A stretch of DNA of 35,922 nt from Phycisphaeraceae bacterium (GTDB lineage Bacteria; Planctomycetota; Phycisphaerae; Phycisphaerales; UBA1924). The DNA lies in NCBI GenBank assembly GCA_019636565.1, contig JAHBXG010000034.1:1-35922 (forward strand). Direction: 5' to 3'. The notes under the pieces were generated by a model, which had not been told where the DNA came from, ran no database searches, and saw nothing but the letters and a program-made list of their open reading frames with translations. The position numbers and the translations under genes were made by a program. The stretch's first letter is position 1; each line of letters starts with the position of its first letter. Of the stretch, positions 33,538-35,922 are shown in pieces.

Positions 33538-34365
33538 TCACCGGATACTCATCACAAACCCATTCTCAATCACCGACACAAACCGCCCCCCATCATCCTC
33601 CCGGCGCACCAGCCAGCCGCCACACAACATGGAAAGCGGAAAAACCTGGCCCAGCCCGCTCGAATCCACCAGCCGAGGCTTCTCGAACCGCACGCTGGTG
33701 TTGCCGACGCTCACCCACAGCACGCGCTTACCCGTCTCGTTCTTCTGCCGCTCCTGATCCAAGTAGCCAACGAACACGATCGGCTGCGCGTTCTTGATCA
33801 CGGTCCCCGTCAGCAGGACTCCGATGGTCTTATTCAGTCGGCTCCTCCACGCGGCCTTGCCAAGATCGACGAGTTCTCGCAAGTTCGTGAGCAGGTCGTC
33901 GTGTGCCGCGGGCCAGCGCTCGTCGGTGATGTCGATTTGTGCCAGGGTCCTCGCGAAGGTGTTGCCTCCGGCGATGAGGCGTTTGTCCTTGGTGAGTCGC
34001 TCGCCGTCGCACGCGGCGCAATCGACGGTAACTTCTTTCGTGATGTTTTGTTTGATCGGGAAGCCCGCTTTGTCAGGCTTGACCGTCCGTGTGCCGGTGA
34101 CGACGGTCTTGGTCGCTTTGCCCGTCCCTTTGCAACTGCTGCAAAGCGCCGCATCGTGCCAGCGCTTGAGCGCGAGCACGGCGGATTGAGGCGGGAGCAG
34201 ACGCGGAGCAACCTTGTCGTCGGCCCCATCGTCCTTCGCGGGATCGGGGTGCTCTTCCGGCGTCGGCTCCTCCGGATCCACCGGCGCGACATCCGCCGCA
34301 TGTAAATGGATCGAACCAACCGCGATCATAAGAAAGGCGAGCAGCAGTTTGAACGAAGTATGCAT
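33538..34365 (-). CDS. Exported protein with two DnaJ-like CxxCxG motifs
   Basis: The start is ATG 34365, with GGGAG upstream; the frame runs open far upstream but that part lies antisense to the next gene. The 275-residue product has a signal peptide (MHTSFKLLLAFLMIAVGSIHLHA) and an acidic proline-rich linker (28-50). C75 and C78 in CSSCKGTGK and C116 and C119 in CAACDGE form a paired CxxCxG set, as in the zinc centre of DnaJ. The rest (about 135-275) is alpha/beta with VLLTGTVIKNAQPIVFVGY and ends in FVMSIR. It could be a zinc-stabilised or redox-active extracytoplasmic protein. It is not DnaJ: no J domain is present. Confidence 0.82.
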   Translation of the reverse strand: MHTSFKLLLAFLMIAVGSIHLHAADVAPVDPEEPTPEEHPDPAKDDGADDKVAPRLLPPQSAVLALKRWHDAALCSSCKGTGKATKTVVTGTRTVKPDKAGFPIKQNITKEVTVDCAACDGERLTKDKRLIAGGNTFARTLAQIDITDERWPAAHDDLLTNLRELVDLGKAAWRSRLNKTIGVLLTGTVIKNAQPIVFVGYLDQERQKNETGKRVLWVSVGNTSVRFEKPRLVDSSGLGQVFPLSMLCGGWLVRREDDGGRFVSVIENGFVMSIR

Positions 34366-34452
34366 TTGGCTCCCAGGTGAGCCCGCAATGTAGCAAAGTT
34401 CAGACCGAAACTCCCCAAACACGATGGGGCGCCAAGACTTCAACGCCTCCAA

Positions 34453-34479
34453 AGCCCATGGCCTCCCAGGCCATGGGCT
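34453..34479. repeat. Perfect 12-bp stem hairpin
   Basis: AGCCCATGGCCT (34453-34464) and AGGCCATGGGCT (34468-34479) are exact complements around a CCC loop. It lies between divergent genes, where a terminator is not needed, so it may be a dispersed hairpin repeat or a protein binding site. Confidence 0.75.
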
Positions 34480-34660
34480 CTTGCTTCCGAAGACAGGAAA
34501 TCCATCCCCGCAACCGCAACCCCGCACCACAAAAAGCGCACACCCCCAGAATTTTCTTCCCCGCGCGCAACTCCTTCCGCGGCCTGAAAATAAGCCCTTT
34601 TCAACCCCCGGGCCAAAACCGTATCCACACCTTTGGCCCGCCTCTCCACGCGAAAATGAC

Positions 34661-34689
34661 TTGGCGCGCTCAATGCACTTTGATAAAAT
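34661..34689 (+). promoter_or_regulatory. Sigma-70-like promoter of the repeat-nuclease gene
   Basis: TTGGCG at 34661-34666 and TAAAAT at 34684-34689 are 17 bases apart. The start of transcription would be near 34696, giving a leader of about 60 bases ending in AAAGGA (34743-34748), seven bases before the ATG. Confidence 0.6.
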
Positions 34690-34755
34690 ATCTCTCCACA
34701 GGGCAACCGCACGCCCCTCTACTTCTTTTCTTCTCTTTCTACAAAGGACTTCGAC

Positions 34756-35670
34756 ATGGGCACCGCGCCGCCCGCTTCCAAACCCACGCCGCAACAAATC
34801 ACCGATGCCATCCGCGAACTCGTCCTCAAACTCGGACGCATTCCCCGGCGAGGCGAGTTCTACGCGCAATCCGGCTTCCGCGAATACACCTTGCGCAACG
34901 TCTTCCCGACCTGGACCGAAGCGCTGCACGCCGCCGGTTTCGCCTCGCGCAGCAACGATCCGCCGCGTGGTCGCGATGACTTGCTCTCCGATTGGGGCAA
35001 CGTCGTGCGAAAGCTCGGCCGCACGCCGCTCAAACGCGAATACAACGCCCTCGCCCTGACCAGTTGGTACTTCCTCAGGCGCAGGGTTTCTCGCTGGAAG
35101 GCGGTTCCGTCCGCCTTCCGCGAATTTGCGAAGCACAAGCCCGAGTGGAACGATGTCATCACCTTCCTGGACGACGACAAGTCCGACGAGTCGAAGCCCT
35201 CACTCGCGCGTCACGCGGGCCTGCCCGCGCCCGCCACCGCGCTCCTTCTCCAATCCCGCCCCGAGATACTCCATCTCAAAGACGAACTCTTCCGAAGCCT
35301 CAAGCAGCGCCCGCGCAGCGAATACGCATCCCTCGCCTTCGGCGATCCCATCGACCTCCGCCGCCTCCGAAACGCCCCGGTCAACGAAAACGGCGTCATC
35401 CTCCTCTTCGGAATGCTCGCGGCAGAACTCGGCCTCCTCATCGAGGCCGTCCAGCCCGGATTCCCCGATTGCGAAGCCCGATACCAGGCCGACGACGGAA
35501 AATGGCGCCGCCTCCGTATCGAGTTCGAATACGAAAGCCGAAACTTCGTCCTGCACGGTCACAACGCAGAATGCTGCGACGCCATCGTGTGCTGGAAGCA
35601 CAACTGGGAAGAGTGCCCGCTCCTGGTCGTCGAACTGTCCAAACTCGTAAACGGGCTGAAGGCGGCATGA
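34756..35670 (+). CDS. Homing-endonuclease-associated-repeat protein with putative nuclease C-terminus
   Basis: This 304-residue cytoplasmic protein starts at ATG 34756, with AAAGGA well placed. The N-terminus has two helical DNA-binding repeats: about 14-60 (ELVLKLGRIPRRGEF) and 75-122 (NVVRKLGRTPLKREY), the pattern called homing-endonuclease-associated or HNH repeat. The C-terminal half (about 165-304) has RIEFEYESRNF (E256, E258, E260), then HNAECCDAIVCWKHNW with D275, and VVELSK with E293 and K296. This order resembles a PD-(D/E)xK nuclease core, so DNA binding plus cleavage is proposed, but the catalytic set is not certain. There is no HNH motif. It has its own promoter and no methylase partner nearby. 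Confidence 0.82.
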   Translation: MGTAPPASKPTPQQITDAIRELVLKLGRIPRRGEFYAQSGFREYTLRNVFPTWTEALHAAGFASRSNDPPRGRDDLLSDWGNVVRKLGRTPLKREYNALALTSWYFLRRRVSRWKAVPSAFREFAKHKPEWNDVITFLDDDKSDESKPSLARHAGLPAPATALLLQSRPEILHLKDELFRSLKQRPRSEYASLAFGDPIDLRRLRNAPVNENGVILLFGMLAAELGLLIEAVQPGFPDCEARYQADDGKWRRLRIEFEYESRNFVLHGHNAECCDAIVCWKHNWEECPLLVVELSKLVNGLKAA

Positions 35671-35800
35671 GGAAAGACTTCGAAACGCGGTTGGCAGATC
35701 GCGGTTTGAGAGGGCGGGTTTGCGAAGGCACCGCCGCGTTTTCTTCCTATCGCCTTCTGCCATCCGCAATCCGAAAGTCGCCATCGACCTTCCCGGTTTT

Positions 35801-35829
35801 CTCCGTGTCTCTGTGCCTCCGTGGTGAAC
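35801..35829 (+). repeat. Possible dispersed CTCCGTGTCTCTGTG motif
   Basis: The stretch CTCCGTGTCTCTGTGCCTCC followed by GTGGTGAAC resembles a short low-complexity sequence that recurs in intergenic regions of many bacterial genomes. That recurrence is recalled and not checked; within this window it occurs once. Confidence 0.3.
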
Positions 35830-35849
35830 TCTTCCCTTCTGCTACCCTC

Positions 35850-35922
35850 ATGAACATGAAGATCAAATGGTTCGTCGTGCTGGCCGGAGTAGGGGCCGCG
35901 TTGGGCCTGACCGCTGGCGTTT
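35850..35922 (+). CDS. Start of an exported protein, cut by the right edge
   Basis: The frame begins at ATG 35850 (a second ATG follows at 35856) and is open to the end. The 24 visible residues, MNMKIKWFVVLAGVGAALGL and on, are a typical signal peptide or membrane anchor. There is no strong ribosome site in the pyrimidine-rich leader. Nothing can be said about function. Confidence 0.55.
   Translation, partial: MNMKIKWFVVLAGVGAALGLTAGV

Larger units (their letters stand above)
34366..34755. other. Divergent interval with hairpin and promoter
   Basis: These 390 bases lie between the DnaJ-motif protein gene and the repeat-nuclease gene. They hold the perfect hairpin at 34453-34479 and the promoter at 34661-34689. 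The stretch 34600-34755 is AT-richer than its surroundings. No coding sequence is supported. Confidence 0.65.

Noticed and set aside
34366..35136. N-terminal extension of the DnaJ-motif protein
   Set aside because: It would lie antisense to the repeat-nuclease gene, and the ATG at 34365 has both a ribosome site and an immediate signal peptide.

Overview
The window looks like a piece of a planctomycete chromosome, most likely order Phycisphaerales or a close relative. The reasons are high GC, six secreted proteins ending in the GC-type dockerin (paired repeats of the form CPxDxNxDGxVDDxDF, with a terminal CP just before the stop), two short proteins with a PAPG-type PEP-CTERM tail, and a mix of sulfatase, glycoside hydrolase and peptidase genes with signal peptides. 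The assignment is inference from protein families; no rRNA or tRNA lies in the window.

Layout. 1-6062: a glycoside hydrolase family 2 enzyme cut by the left edge, a coiled-coil membrane protein just upstream of it, a secreted prolyl oligopeptidase on the other strand, and a possible 49-residue membrane peptide. 6187-12071: a stand-alone receiver-like protein, an alpha/beta-hydrolase lipoprotein, a SUI1/YciH-like factor coupled to a membrane protein, a secreted Hcp-like protein, a six-helix membrane protein and a class C beta-lactamase-like serine hydrolase. 12273-16395: a dockerin protein, two PEP-CTERM proteins, an ArsR regulator translationally coupled to an AHSA1/SRPBCC protein, and a DUF1801 protein. 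16558-22817: four dockerin proteins in a row, one on the plus strand facing three on the minus strand. 22996-29904: NADP isocitrate dehydrogenase, an AraC regulator, an M1-like aminopeptidase and a large arylsulfatase. 29905-30493: a gene-free stretch holding tandem 22-bp repeats and a 190-bp branched palindrome. 30494-35922: a two-helix membrane protein, a kelch-like dockerin protein, an exported protein with DnaJ-like CxxCxG motifs, a homing-endonuclease-associated-repeat protein with its own promoter, and the first codons of another exported protein.

Most of the region is extracytoplasmic: about fifteen products carry export signals. Sugar, sulfate-ester and peptide hydrolases sit beside dockerin-tagged propeller, lectin and beta-helix proteins. 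This fits a cell that degrades polymers and displays proteins on its surface, but no cohesin, scaffoldin, exosortase or type VI secretion apparatus is visible here to say how the tagged proteins are held. The items most worth following up are the dockerin cluster without a visible partner, the branched palindrome, the repeat-nuclease protein at the right end, the leaderless ArsR transcript and the Hcp-like exported protein.
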